Shown here: one piece after another, positions 33,455 through 41,303 of the stretch
Numbering within the stretch: the stretch's first letter is position 1
Layout: each line of letters begins with the position of its first letter
Source of the DNA: Piscinibacter sp. XHJ-5
GTDB lineage: Bacteria > Pseudomonadota > Gammaproteobacteria > Burkholderiales > Burkholderiaceae_C
Direction: 5' to 3'
DNA: 64,000 nucleotides
NCBI RefSeq assembly: GCF_029855045.1
Contig: NZ_CP123228.1
Span: forward strand, 4,154,001 to 4,218,000
The notes under the pieces: generated by a model
What the model was told of the DNA's origin: nothing
What the model saw: the letters and a program-made list of their open reading frames with translations, nothing else
Databases searched by the model: none
Position numbers and translations under genes: made by a program

Positions 33455-34405
33455 TCAGGATTCCAGCTGCTCCCACATCGCCTTGTCGCGCTCCGCCGTC
33501 CAGATGCGCGGATCGCGGTATTGCGTGGCCTCGTCCATCGCACGCGTCACGTCGAAGGGCATGCAGTGGTCGTAGATCACCCACTGCCCGTACTTCGGCT
33601 TGAGCGCCGCGTGGGTGTCCTTGTAGACCGCCCGCAGGTCCTTGCCTGCCGCCACGCCGGCCTTGACGCTGGCGTACAGGTCGCTCACGAAGGCGCGCGT
33701 GCCGGCCAGGCCCCGCTCCACCATCTGAGGGCTGGTGAGCGCGGCCCCGCGACCGGGCACCAGCTTCTCGGGCGCGAGTGCCGCGATGTTGTCAAGCGTG
33801 CGGGGCCAGTCCTCGAAGTAGGCGTCGCCGGCGTACGGCGTGGCATCGAACTCGACGAGGTCGCCGCTGAAGAGGATCTTCTGCCGCGGCAGCCAGGCGA
33901 CGGTGTCGCCCTTGGTGTGGCCGCGCCCCAGCTGCATCAGCCGCACTTCCAGGGTGCCCAGCCAGACCGTCATCTCGCCCTTGAACGTGAGGGTCGGCCA
34001 GGTGAGCCCCGGAATGGTCTCGACCGCGCGAAACAGGCGCGGAAAGCGCTCGATCTCGCTCTTCATGTCCTGCGCGCCTCGCTCGACGATGAGGTCGCGG
34101 GTGTCCTGGCTGGCGATGATCTCCTGCGGCCGGTAGGCGCTGGCGCCGAGCACGCGCACCGCGTGGTAATGGCTCATCACCACGTACTTGATCGGCTTGT
34201 CGGTCACTTCGCGGATGCGCCGGATGACGTCTTCGGCCATCACCGGTGTGGCCTGGGTGTCGATCACCATCACCGCATCGTCGCCGACGATGACGCCGGT
34301 GTTGGGATCGCCCTCGGCGGTGTAGGCATAGGCGTTGTCGGACAGCTTGGTGAAGCTGACCTGCTTTTCCTGCAGGTCGGCCTGGCTGGCGAATGCTTTG
34401 CTCAT
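33455..34405 (-). CDS. MBL-fold metallo-hydrolase-like protein
   Basis: 316 residues from the ATG at 34405, chosen because GGAGACCCAG precedes it; an ATG at 34444 with no ribosome-binding site would add 13 residues. Metallo-beta-lactamase fold features: VIDTQATPVMAEDVIRRI, MSHYHAVRVLG, GRGHTKGDTVAW and LFSGDLVEFDATPY. The metal motif reads HYHAVR rather than HxHxDH, losing two ligands. Such proteins recur beside aromatic catabolic genes in Burkholderiales; function unknown. Divergent from an IclR regulator, and first gene of the operon leading to hmgA/fahA. Confidence 0.85.
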   Translation of the reverse strand: MSKAFASQADLQEKQVSFTKLSDNAYAYTAEGDPNTGVIVGDDAVMVIDTQATPVMAEDVIRRIREVTDKPIKYVVMSHYHAVRVLGASAYRPQEIIASQDTRDLIVERGAQDMKSEIERFPRLFRAVETIPGLTWPTLTFKGEMTVWLGTLEVRLMQLGRGHTKGDTVAWLPRQKILFSGDLVEFDATPYAGDAYFEDWPRTLDNIAALAPEKLVPGRGAALTSPQMVERGLAGTRAFVSDLYASVKAGVAAGKDLRAVYKDTHAALKPKYGQWVIYDHCMPFDVTRAMDEATQYRDPRIWTAERDKAMWEQLES

Positions 34406-34519
34406 CTGGGTCTCCAGTTCGCTATTCCCGAAATCGTTCGTCATTGCTGAATGGGGTTGATCTTAGTCAAGTTGTTCGTTAATGTCTAACTCATTCGTTT
34501 ACGTACAAACACCTAAGCC
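34406..34519. promoter_or_regulatory. Divergent control region between the MBL operon and the IclR regulator
   Basis: Markedly AT-rich for this DNA. Contains direct repeats TTCGTT at 34475-34480 and 34494-34499 (19 bp apart, within GTTCGTTAA and ATTCGTTTA) and the dyad GTTT-N6-AAAC at 34497-34510. These overlap the region upstream of the IclR start and could be its autoregulatory site. Boxes for sigma-70 cannot be assigned with confidence. Confidence 0.4.
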
Positions 34520-35362
34520 ATGCCTTCCCGTCCAAAGATCGACGATGAACCCGTCCCTGTCGAGGACGCGGCCGAGCGCGGCCAGCGCGGCATCCAGAGC
34601 GTGGAAGTGGGCGGGCAGCTGCTGCTCGCGCTGGTGCACACCGGGCGGCCGATGGCGCTGAAAGACCTCGCGCGCGATGCCGGCATGTCGCCGGCGAAGG
34701 CGCATCCCTACCTCGTGAGCTTCGGCAAGCTGGGCCTCATCGCGCAGGACGAAGGCTCTGGGCGCTACGGCCTGGGGCCGCTCGCGCTGCAGCTGGGGCT
34801 GATCAGCCTCCAGCAGTTCGATCCCGTCCGGCTGGCCACGCCGGTGCTGCGCGAGCTGGCGCAGGAGTTGCGCCTGACCATGGCCGTGGCCGTGTGGGGC
34901 AATCGCGGGGCGACCATCGTGCGCATCGAGGAGGCGCCCACCGCCGTGCACGTGAACATGCGCCACGGCACGGTGATGAGCTTGCGCGGCACGGCCTCGG
35001 GCATGCTGTTCGCGTCGCATCTGCCGCGCGAGCGGGTGCTGGCGGCGCTGGCCGACGAGCAGGCCGCCGAGCTGCGACAGAAGGGACAGCCGGTGCCATC
35101 GCGCCTGAAGCCGGCTGTGGATGCGCAACTCGAGTCCGCCTGGGAGCAGATCCGCCGCGCAGGCGTCAGCCGCATCACGGACGGCACCGTCGCCGGCGTC
35201 AGCGCGATGGCGGCGCCGGTGTTCGACGATGGCGGCGAGATGGTGCTCAGCCTGACGGCGATCGGGCCGTCGGCGATCTTCGACGTGCGGTGGGATGGCA
35301 CCGTCGCCAATGCCTTGCGGCGCAGCGCGAAGGCCCTGTCGAAGTTGCTCGGCGCGCCCTGA
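34520..35362 (+). CDS. IclR-family transcriptional regulator
   Basis: 280 residues: an N-terminal winged helix-turn-helix (QSVEVGGQLLLALVHTGRPM, LKDLARDAGMSPAKAHPYLV) and a C-terminal ligand-binding domain (TAVHVNMRHGTVMSLRGTAS, MAAPVFDDGGEMVLSLTAIG). It probably controls the divergent MBL-monooxygenase-hmgA-fahA operon. Its stop is adjacent to that of the convergent PcaC-PcaD fusion. Confidence 0.92.
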   Translation: MPSRPKIDDEPVPVEDAAERGQRGIQSVEVGGQLLLALVHTGRPMALKDLARDAGMSPAKAHPYLVSFGKLGLIAQDEGSGRYGLGPLALQLGLISLQQFDPVRLATPVLRELAQELRLTMAVAVWGNRGATIVRIEEAPTAVHVNMRHGTVMSLRGTASGMLFASHLPRERVLAALADEQAAELRQKGQPVPSRLKPAVDAQLESAWEQIRRAGVSRITDGTVAGVSAMAAPVFDDGGEMVLSLTAIGPSAIFDVRWDGTVANALRRSAKALSKLLGAP

Positions 35363-36565
35363 TCACGACGCTGCGAGGAACGCGGACACGGTCTGCGCGA
35401 ACGCCTGCGGCACCTCCGCCACGCTGAGGTGCGATGCGTCGTCGAACACCTCGAGCCTCGCTCCGGGGATGCGATCGGCGATCACCTGCGCCATCGCGGG
35501 CGTGGCGCCCGCATCGAGCGCGCCGGCGATCACCAGCGTCGGGCAGCGCACCGCCGGCAGCGAATCGGTCCAGTCGACGGCGGCCACGGCGCGGCAGCTG
35601 GCGGCGTAGCCGGCGGGATCGCTGCGCAGCAGCTGCGCGCGCAAGGCGTGCGCCGCTTCGGGATGCTGCGCCCGGAAGCCCGCATGCACGTAGCGCTCGA
35701 CCACCATGTCGGCCACCGCGGCCATGCCGCCCGCCTCGACGGCCTCGATGCGCTGCGCCCACACGGCAGCGGCGGCCTCCGGATAGCGCGATGTCGTGTT
35801 GGCCAGCACCAGCGCCTTCACCAGCTCCGGATGGCGGATCGCCAGGCCCTGCCCCACCATGCCGCCCATCGACAGCCCGATGAAGACGACAGGACCGCGA
35901 CCCCATTCGCGGATGAGCCGCGCCGCATCGGCGACGAGCTGCTCCATCGTGTAGGGACCGGCAGGCACGGCCGAACCGCCGTGGCCTCGATGGTCATAGC
36001 GCGCCACCTCGTGCGTCGCGGCGAGGCCGGCCGCCAGTCCGTCCCACATGGTCAGGTCCAGGCCCAGGGCATGGCTGAGCACGACTGGCGCGCCCTGCCC
36101 TTGAACGCAGACCCGCAGCTGCGGCTCGCTGAAGGTGTGGTGCGTGGCCGCGCGGCTGGCGCTCGACAGCGGCTGCGGCGGCGGCACGCGGCCGGCCTCG
36201 CGCAGGATGTCCATCGTGATCTTGAACGCGGTGTTGGCTGCCGGCACGCCGCAGTAGATGGCGCCCTGCATCAGCGCTTCCTTGATCTTGTCGAGCGGCA
36301 CGCCGCCCTCGATGGCGGCGCGGCAATGCAGCTCGAACTCCTCCCAGCGCGCCAGGCCCATCGTCATGCCCAGCACCAGAAGCCGCCGCGTCGTGTGGTC
36401 GAGCCCGGGGCGGCCCCAGATGTCGTGCCACGCATAGCGCGTGATCAGGCTCTGGAACTCGGCGTTGAAGGCATTGGCGTTGTTCAGCGACCTGTCGACC
36501 CAGGCGTCGCCGAGCACCGCACGGCGGTTCTTCACGCCGCGATCGAAATCGTCTTGTTGGGACAT
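35363..36565 (-). CDS. pcaL: Fused 4-carboxymuconolactone decarboxylase / 3-oxoadipate enol-lactonase
   Basis: 400 residues covering two consecutive protocatechuate-pathway steps. Residues 1-~127 are a PcaC-type decarboxylase (TRYAWHDIWGRPGLDHTTRR, EEFELHCRAAIEGGVP, EALMQGAIYCGVPAANTAF). Residues ~145-400 are a PcaD-type alpha/beta hydrolase with nucleophile Ser232 in GLSMGGMVG, VARYDHRGHGGS, Asp in the DAGATP region and His in DASHLSVAE. The product is 3-oxoadipate. Domain order is decarboxylase first, the reverse of the PcaD-PcaC order I know from actinobacterial PcaL. Lies 29 bp downstream of pcaB. The symbol is by function; orthology to actinobacterial pcaL is not implied. Confidence 0.92.
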   Translation of the reverse strand: MSQQDDFDRGVKNRRAVLGDAWVDRSLNNANAFNAEFQSLITRYAWHDIWGRPGLDHTTRRLLVLGMTMGLARWEEFELHCRAAIEGGVPLDKIKEALMQGAIYCGVPAANTAFKITMDILREAGRVPPPQPLSSASRAATHHTFSEPQLRVCVQGQGAPVVLSHALGLDLTMWDGLAAGLAATHEVARYDHRGHGGSAVPAGPYTMEQLVADAARLIREWGRGPVVFIGLSMGGMVGQGLAIRHPELVKALVLANTTSRYPEAAAAVWAQRIEAVEAGGMAAVADMVVERYVHAGFRAQHPEAAHALRAQLLRSDPAGYAASCRAVAAVDWTDSLPAVRCPTLVIAGALDAGATPAMAQVIADRIPGARLEVFDDASHLSVAEVPQAFAQTVSAFLAAS

Positions 36566-36594
36566 GGGAGTGGCTTTCTCGAGGGATGTCGGTT

Positions 36595-38016
36595 TCAGGT
36601 GGCAGCGCCGGCCTCGGCGCTCCACGCCGTCCACGGCGGGTGTTCGCGCAGCGCGAGTGCGGCATCGGCCAACGCGGCCAGCTGCGGCCGCGCGACCTCG
36701 ATCGCACGCTGTGCCGCACGCGCGGGATCGAAAAGCGCGCTCACCTCATCGGCGCTCAGCTGCCCGCTCAACGCATCGTCGCTGCGCAGCGCCGCCAGTG
36801 TCACCTCGCGCAGGTGCCCGCCGCTGGCCACCGTCTGCTGCGACAGCTGCTCGAGCAGCGCGTGAGCGCGCGCCTTGCCGATCCGCTGCGCGAGGCGCAT
36901 GGACACCGCTTCGGCGAAGACCAGGCCCTGCAGCGCATCGATGTTGCGCAGCATGCGCGGCGCGTCCACCTGCAGCGCGCCCGCGACGTCGGCCAGGGAC
37001 TTCAGCGCGCCGTGGGCGGCCACGTGCAGGCCGACCGTCTCGGCCAGCTCGGCCTGCCAGTTGCCGAGCCCGCGTTCGTGCTCCTGCGTCATGGCAGCCA
37101 GCAGCGCCGACACCCGATGCGGCGCGCGCATCGCGCCGGCCAGCGCAAGCATGGCCGCCACCGGATTGCGCTTGTGCGGCATTGCCGACGAGCCGCCGCG
37201 GCCGCTGCCGGCAGGCTCTGCGAGCTCGCCGACCTCGCCCTGCGCCATCAGCGAGATGTCCCTGGCGATCTTGCCCAGCGAGCCGGTGAGCACGCCGATC
37301 TCGCAGGCCAGCGCGGCCATCTCGTCGCGCTGCGTGTGCCAGGCGCCCGGAGGCAGCGCCAGCTCCAGCAGCTCGGCGAGACGGCGCGCGACCGCGTCGG
37401 CCTTGTCGCCCATCACCGCCAGCGTGCCGACCGCACCGCCGAGTTGCAGGCGCAGCGCCGCCCTTCCCGCGTTGCGCAGGCGCTGCTGGCCGCGCACCAG
37501 CGGGGCGATCCAGCCGACGAGCTTGAAGCCCAGGCTCACCACCTGGGCCGGCTGCAGCAGCGTGCGGCCCAGCACCGGCGCGTCGCCGTGCCGCTGGGCG
37601 AGCTCGAGCAGCGCGGCGATCAAGGTGCACAGATCGCGGTCCATCAGCGCGAGCGACCGGCGCGTCACCATGACGAGCGCGGTGTCGATGACGTCCTGGC
37701 TGGTGCTGCCCCAGTGCACATAGCCGGCGGCCTCGGCATCGAACAGTCCGACGGTCTCGGTGAGCTTCTTGACCAGCGGGATCGCCAGGCTGCCGGCCCG
37801 GCCGCTGGCCGCGACGATGGCCGGCACGTCGAACAGCTCTGCCTTGCACACGCCCGCGATCGCCGCCGCCGCACGCGCGGGAATGACACCCTCGTCGGCC
37901 TGTGCATGCGCGAGCGCGGCTTCGAAGTCGAGCATGGCCTGCACGACGGCCGTCTCGCTGAAGGTCGCGATCGCCTCGGCGGTGGAGAGAAAGCTTTCGA
38001 ACACCAACGCGGACAT
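36595..38016 (-). CDS. pcaB: 3-carboxy-cis,cis-muconate cycloisomerase
   Basis: 473 residues of the fumarase/aspartase superfamily, converting 3-carboxy-cis,cis-muconate to 4-carboxymuconolactone. Conserved regions: WGSTSQDVIDTALV (C1), GRTLLQPAQVVSLGFK (C2) and GSSAMPHKRNPVAAM (C3, the fumarate-lyase signature with catalytic Ser). Adenylosuccinate lyase is excluded by the PcaB-like QPAQ segment and the pcaC/D neighbour. First gene of a pcaB-pcaCD operon; the dioxygenase genes pcaGH are not in the window. Confidence 0.95.
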   Translation of the reverse strand: MSALVFESFLSTAEAIATFSETAVVQAMLDFEAALAHAQADEGVIPARAAAAIAGVCKAELFDVPAIVAASGRAGSLAIPLVKKLTETVGLFDAEAAGYVHWGSTSQDVIDTALVMVTRRSLALMDRDLCTLIAALLELAQRHGDAPVLGRTLLQPAQVVSLGFKLVGWIAPLVRGQQRLRNAGRAALRLQLGGAVGTLAVMGDKADAVARRLAELLELALPPGAWHTQRDEMAALACEIGVLTGSLGKIARDISLMAQGEVGELAEPAGSGRGGSSAMPHKRNPVAAMLALAGAMRAPHRVSALLAAMTQEHERGLGNWQAELAETVGLHVAAHGALKSLADVAGALQVDAPRMLRNIDALQGLVFAEAVSMRLAQRIGKARAHALLEQLSQQTVASGGHLREVTLAALRSDDALSGQLSADEVSALFDPARAAQRAIEVARPQLAALADAALALREHPPWTAWSAEAGAAT

Positions 38017-38129
38017 GCCAACCTCGTGGAGCGGACCGGGGAGGGGATGCTAGCGCGCGGGATGGGGGCTGTGGCGCGATGGCCGCACCGGCGGTGCGAA
38101 CGGCAGTGTTGGCCACGGCTTGACGATTG

Positions 38130-38166
38130 CCCTCACCCCAACCCTCTCCCGCGAGCGGATGAGGGA
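38130..38166. repeat. Dispersed GC-rich palindromic intergenic repeat, copy C
   Basis: CCCTCACCCCAACCCTCTCC then CGCGAGCGGATGAGGGA, in the 159-bp gap between pcaB and the SapC gene. This copy has the fullest left arm; the loop CGCGAGCG matches the CGCTTGCG loops of the other copies in shape. Confidence 0.7.
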
Positions 38167-38175
38167 GATCTCGGC

Positions 38176-38940
38176 CTACGCCTTCGCGGTCTTCGCCTGC
38201 GCCGCCAGTCGCATCGCCTTGCGCTCGATCAGCATCTGCATGTTGTGCAGGGACAGCAAGTGGATCTGCAGCAGCATCAGCATGCCGTTGCGATGCAGCT
38301 CGATGACATCCTTGTCGGGCAGCGCATTGAGCTTGTCCTCGTCGACGGTGAGAAAGCCTTCCACCTTCAACTCCCCGTCGGGCAGCGTGGCATTGGCCGC
38401 CATCTCCTTGAGCACGTCGAGCTCGAGAAGCCGCAGGCAGAACTGGCGCGTGCGCTGCTGCTCCTGGTCGAAGCTGCGCAGGAACTCGATGGACCGCTGC
38501 AACACCGGCGCGGGCTTGCCGTCGGCGTCGAACAAGGGCTCGCCTTCGGTGTCGTTGAAGCCGCTCCAGGCCGCGTCGACGAACACCGCGGACGACGACT
38601 CCGAATCCTGCACGCCCGCGGTCAGGAATGGAAAGCGTCGGATGAACGCCGGCACGTAGCGCGCCTCCCAGCGGCCTTCGTTGATCACCAGGTTCTCGTT
38701 GGCCGCTACGCCGAGCAGCGCGACGGGCGCGATCATCGCCTTGCCATCGGGCAGGCGCTCGCCGGTGTGCACGAAGATGATCGGCAGCGACATCGCCGCC
38801 GACGGGAATTCGGTGGCAGCGAGGAACACCGCGTGCATGTCCTTGGCGACCGAAAGGTCCACGAGCGGCTTCACCTTCTTGTGCCGGTGCACGGCCGGAT
38901 CGAGAAGCTGAGGATCTCGGTAGAGGGCGGACTTGATCAA
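38176..38940 (-). CDS. SapC-family protein
   Basis: 254 residues matching the SapC family (first known from a Campylobacter S-layer locus): FLAATEFPSAAMSLPIIF, VALLGVAANENLVIN, WEARYVPAFIRRFPF and LSLHNMQMLIERK near the end. Role in proteobacteria is not defined. The start appears to be TTG at 38940 with GGGAG 7 bp upstream; the next in-frame ATG would remove the conserved N-terminal strand. Predicted cytoplasmic. Lies 24 bp after the CNNM/CorC-type gene, probably same transcript. Confidence 0.85.
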   Translation of the reverse strand: MIKSALYRDPQLLDPAVHRHKKVKPLVDLSVAKDMHAVFLAATEFPSAAMSLPIIFVHTGERLPDGKAMIAPVALLGVAANENLVINEGRWEARYVPAFIRRFPFLTAGVQDSESSSAVFVDAAWSGFNDTEGEPLFDADGKPAPVLQRSIEFLRSFDQEQQRTRQFCLRLLELDVLKEMAANATLPDGELKVEGFLTVDEDKLNALPDKDVIELHRNGMLMLLQIHLLSLHNMQMLIERKAMRLAAQAKTAKA

Positions 38941-38964
38941 GGCGATGCTCCCGGAACTTCGACA

Positions 38965-40263
38965 CTACGGGGTGGTGACCGGCGCGATCGCCTGCGCCAG
39001 CACCTTGTCGACGCGCTTGCCGTCGAGATCGATCACCTCGAAGCGCCAGCCTTCCCACTCCACGGCATCCGCAGTGCAGGGAAGGCGGCCCAGCAGCAAC
39101 ATGATCATCCCGGCAAGCGTGTTGTAGCGGCCGCGGTCTTCCTCGGGCAGCCCCTTGAGGTCGAGCCGGTCCTTCAGTTCGGGCACGGGGATCAGGCCGT
39201 CGAACAGCCAGCTGCCGTCTTCGCGCTGCACCGCCCACGAATCCCCCGACGCGGGGGTGGTGAACTCGCCGGTGATGGCCTCGAGCACGTCGCGCACGGT
39301 GATCACGCCCTGCACCTCGCCGTACTCGTCGACCACGAACACGAGCTGCGCGCCCGAGGCGCGGAAATGGTCGAGCAGCTCCATGCCCGACAGCGTCTCG
39401 GGCACGAACACCGGCGGCTGCAGCTTCTCGGTGAGCGACAGCGAACGTCCCTGCATGAGCTGCTGCAGCAGGCTTTGCGCCGACACAACGCCCAGCACGT
39501 CGTCGAGGCCGCCGCGGCACACCGGATAGCGCGAATGCTCCTCGTCCTCGATGACGCGCAGCACCTCTTCCTGTGGAGCTTGCGCGTCCAGCCACACGAT
39601 CTCGACGCGCGGGATCATCATCGAGCCGACCTGCCGGTCGTCGAGACGAAACACGTTGCGCACCATCTGGTGCTCCTGCTCCTCGATGACGCCGGCATCG
39701 ACGCCCTCTTCCAGGCTCGCGGCGATCTCCTCCTCGGTGACGCTGCGCGACGGACCGCCCTGGATGCCCAGCAGGCGCAGCGTGCCTTCGGTGCTCATCG
39801 AGAGCAGCCGCACGAAGGGCCGGGCCAGCAGCGACAGCCACTCCATCGGCGGCGCGACCAGACGCGCCACCGTCTCGGGGTACATCTGGCCGAGGCGCTT
39901 GGGCACCAGCTCGCCGAAGATGATCGTGAGAAACGTGATGACGACCACCACCATCGCGGTGGCGCTGATCTCGGCCGCCTTGTCGCCGATGGGCAGCGTG
40001 GCATGCAGCCACTTGGCGAACGGGCCCGAGAACGCCGCGTCGCCGACGATGCCGTTGAGGACCCCGATCGACGTGATGCCGATCTGCACGACCGAGAGGA
40101 ACTTGGTGGGGTTGTCATGCAGGTCGATCGCCGCCTGGGCGCCCGCTTCGCCGCTTTCCACCATCACCTGGAGCCTGGCCTTGCGGCTGGCGGTCAGTGC
40201 CATTTCCGACATGGCGAAAACGCCGTTCAGCAGGATCAGGAAGATCAGCAGGGCAACGTCCAT
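38965..40263 (-). CDS. CNNM/CorC-type (hemolysin C family) membrane protein
   Basis: 432 residues. N-terminal DUF21/CNNM membrane domain with about four helices (VALLIFLILLNGVFAMSEMAL, FLSVVQIGITSIGVLNGIVG, MVVVVITFLTIIFGELVPKR), a pair of CBS domains (DRQVGSMMIPRVEIVWLD; VFVVDEYGEVQGVITVRDVL), and a C-terminal CorC_HlyC domain (ELKDRLDLKGLPEEDRGRYN). Family members are linked to Mg2+ (or Co2+) efflux; 'hemolysin' is a historical label. Divergent from apaH with 46 bp between starts. Confidence 0.93.
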   Translation of the reverse strand: MDVALLIFLILLNGVFAMSEMALTASRKARLQVMVESGEAGAQAAIDLHDNPTKFLSVVQIGITSIGVLNGIVGDAAFSGPFAKWLHATLPIGDKAAEISATAMVVVVITFLTIIFGELVPKRLGQMYPETVARLVAPPMEWLSLLARPFVRLLSMSTEGTLRLLGIQGGPSRSVTEEEIAASLEEGVDAGVIEEQEHQMVRNVFRLDDRQVGSMMIPRVEIVWLDAQAPQEEVLRVIEDEEHSRYPVCRGGLDDVLGVVSAQSLLQQLMQGRSLSLTEKLQPPVFVPETLSGMELLDHFRASGAQLVFVVDEYGEVQGVITVRDVLEAITGEFTTPASGDSWAVQREDGSWLFDGLIPVPELKDRLDLKGLPEEDRGRYNTLAGMIMLLLGRLPCTADAVEWEGWRFEVIDLDGKRVDKVLAQAIAPVTTP

Positions 40264-40309
40264 GCGGCGCGCGCGGGGGGAAAGCGGGGAGCGTAGCAGA
40301 ATCGACCCC

Positions 40310-41131
40310 ATGAACTACATCGTCGGCGACGTGCAGGGATGCGGCGATGCGCTCGATCGCCTGCTCGAGCGGATCGACTTCTCGCCGTCGCGCGACCACG
40401 TGGTCGTGCTGGGCGACCTGGTCAACCGCGGGCCCAAGAATCTCGCCACGCTGCAGCGACTGCGCGGGCTCGGCGCCTCGGCGACCTGCCTTCTGGGCAA
40501 CCACGACCTGCACCTGCTCGCGGTTGCGCACGGCCTGCGCTCATCGCACGGCGACGACACGCTCGCCGACATCCTCGAGTCCCCGCAGCGCGCCGAGTGG
40601 ATCGCGTGGCTGCGCGCACATCGGCTCGCGGTATTCCACGATGGCTGGCTCATGGTGCACGCCGGCGTCGTCCCGCAATGGGACCTGGAGACGACGCTGA
40701 GGCTCGCCGGCGAAGTGGAGCAGCACCTGCGCAGCGACAACATGCGCGACTTCCTGTCGGTGATGTACGGCAACGAGCCCTCGCGCTGGGACGACTCGCT
40801 CGGCGGGGCGGATCGGCTGCGCTTCACGGTCAACGTGCTGACGCGCATCCGCTTCGTCCAGCCGGACGGCACGCTCGAGCTCAAGAGCAAGGAAGGCGCG
40901 GGCAAGGCCCCGCCGGGCGTGGTGCCGTGGTTCGAAGCGCCCGCACGCAAGACGCAGGGCGTGCCCATCGCTTTCGGCCACTGGTCGGCACTCGGCCTGG
41001 TCAATCGTCCCGATCTGCTGGCGCTGGACACCGGCTGCGTATGGGGCGGCCAGCTCACCGCAGTGCGCGTCGACGGGGGACGGCGCGAGGTGATCCAGGT
41101 GCCGTGCGGCGGAGCGCCGCGCGCGCGTTGA
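40310..41131 (+). CDS. apaH: Symmetrical bis(5'-nucleosyl)-tetraphosphatase
   Basis: 273 residues, standard length. Hydrolyses Ap4A symmetrically to two ADP. Metallophosphatase motifs GDVQGCGDAL, GDLVNRGP and LLGNHDLHLL are followed by the ApaH-specific VHAGVVPQWDLETTL, AFGHWSALGL and LDTGCVWGGQLTAV. Not in an apaG/ksgA operon here, unlike enterobacteria. Ends 73 bp before tRNA-Ser. Confidence 0.96.
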   Translation: MNYIVGDVQGCGDALDRLLERIDFSPSRDHVVVLGDLVNRGPKNLATLQRLRGLGASATCLLGNHDLHLLAVAHGLRSSHGDDTLADILESPQRAEWIAWLRAHRLAVFHDGWLMVHAGVVPQWDLETTLRLAGEVEQHLRSDNMRDFLSVMYGNEPSRWDDSLGGADRLRFTVNVLTRIRFVQPDGTLELKSKEGAGKAPPGVVPWFEAPARKTQGVPIAFGHWSALGLVNRPDLLALDTGCVWGGQLTAVRVDGGRREVIQVPCGGAPRAR

Positions 41132-41180
41132 TGGACGCGGCGCAGGCCTACGCGCTCGGCTGGCGCAAGGCGTGGACGAC

Positions 41181-41186
41181 TACAAT
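41181..41186 (+). promoter_or_regulatory. Likely -10 box of the tRNA-Ser gene
   Basis: TACAAT, 18 bp before the mature tRNA 5' end, is the best sigma-70 -10 match in this gap. The upstream -35 region is poor (around GGCTGG). Confidence 0.45.
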
Positions 41187-41204
41187 CTGCGCCTTCATTT
41201 CGCG

Positions 41205-41294
41205 GGAAGCGTGGCCGAGCGGTTTAAGGCACTGGTCTTGAAAACCAGCGATGGGGAAACCCATCCGTGAGTTCGAATCTCACCGCTTCCGCCA
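41205..41294 (+). tRNA. tRNA-Ser (anticodon UGA)
   Basis: A 90-nt class II tRNA. The acceptor stem GGAAGCG pairs with CGCTTCC; discriminator G and encoded CCA follow. The D-arm contains GGCCGAGCGGTTTAAGGC, the anticodon arm CTGGT-CTTGAAA-ACCAG puts TGA at 41239-41241, a long variable arm GCGATGGGGAAACCCATCC is characteristic of serine tRNAs, and the T-arm has GTTCGAATC. It reads UCA and probably other UCN codons. Confidence 0.97.
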
Positions 41295-41303
41295 AGGCTG
41301 CCA

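Noticed and set aside
34406..34444. Upstream ATG at 34444 as the MBL gene start
   Set aside because: No ribosome-binding site; the ATG at 34405 has GGAG six bases upstream and begins nearer the conserved fold.
36586..40296. A 1236-codon plus-strand open frame
   Set aside because: It is antisense to pcaB, the SapC gene and the CNNM-type gene, is rich in Arg, His, Gln and Gly, and has no domain; long antisense frames are expected at this GC content. The same holds for 1308-2888, 42205-45255 and 46737-48551.
41205..41294. tRNA-Ser as an integration site for a genomic island
   Set aside because: No integrase, no duplicated tRNA 3' end nearby, and neighbouring genes have the same character as the rest of the window.
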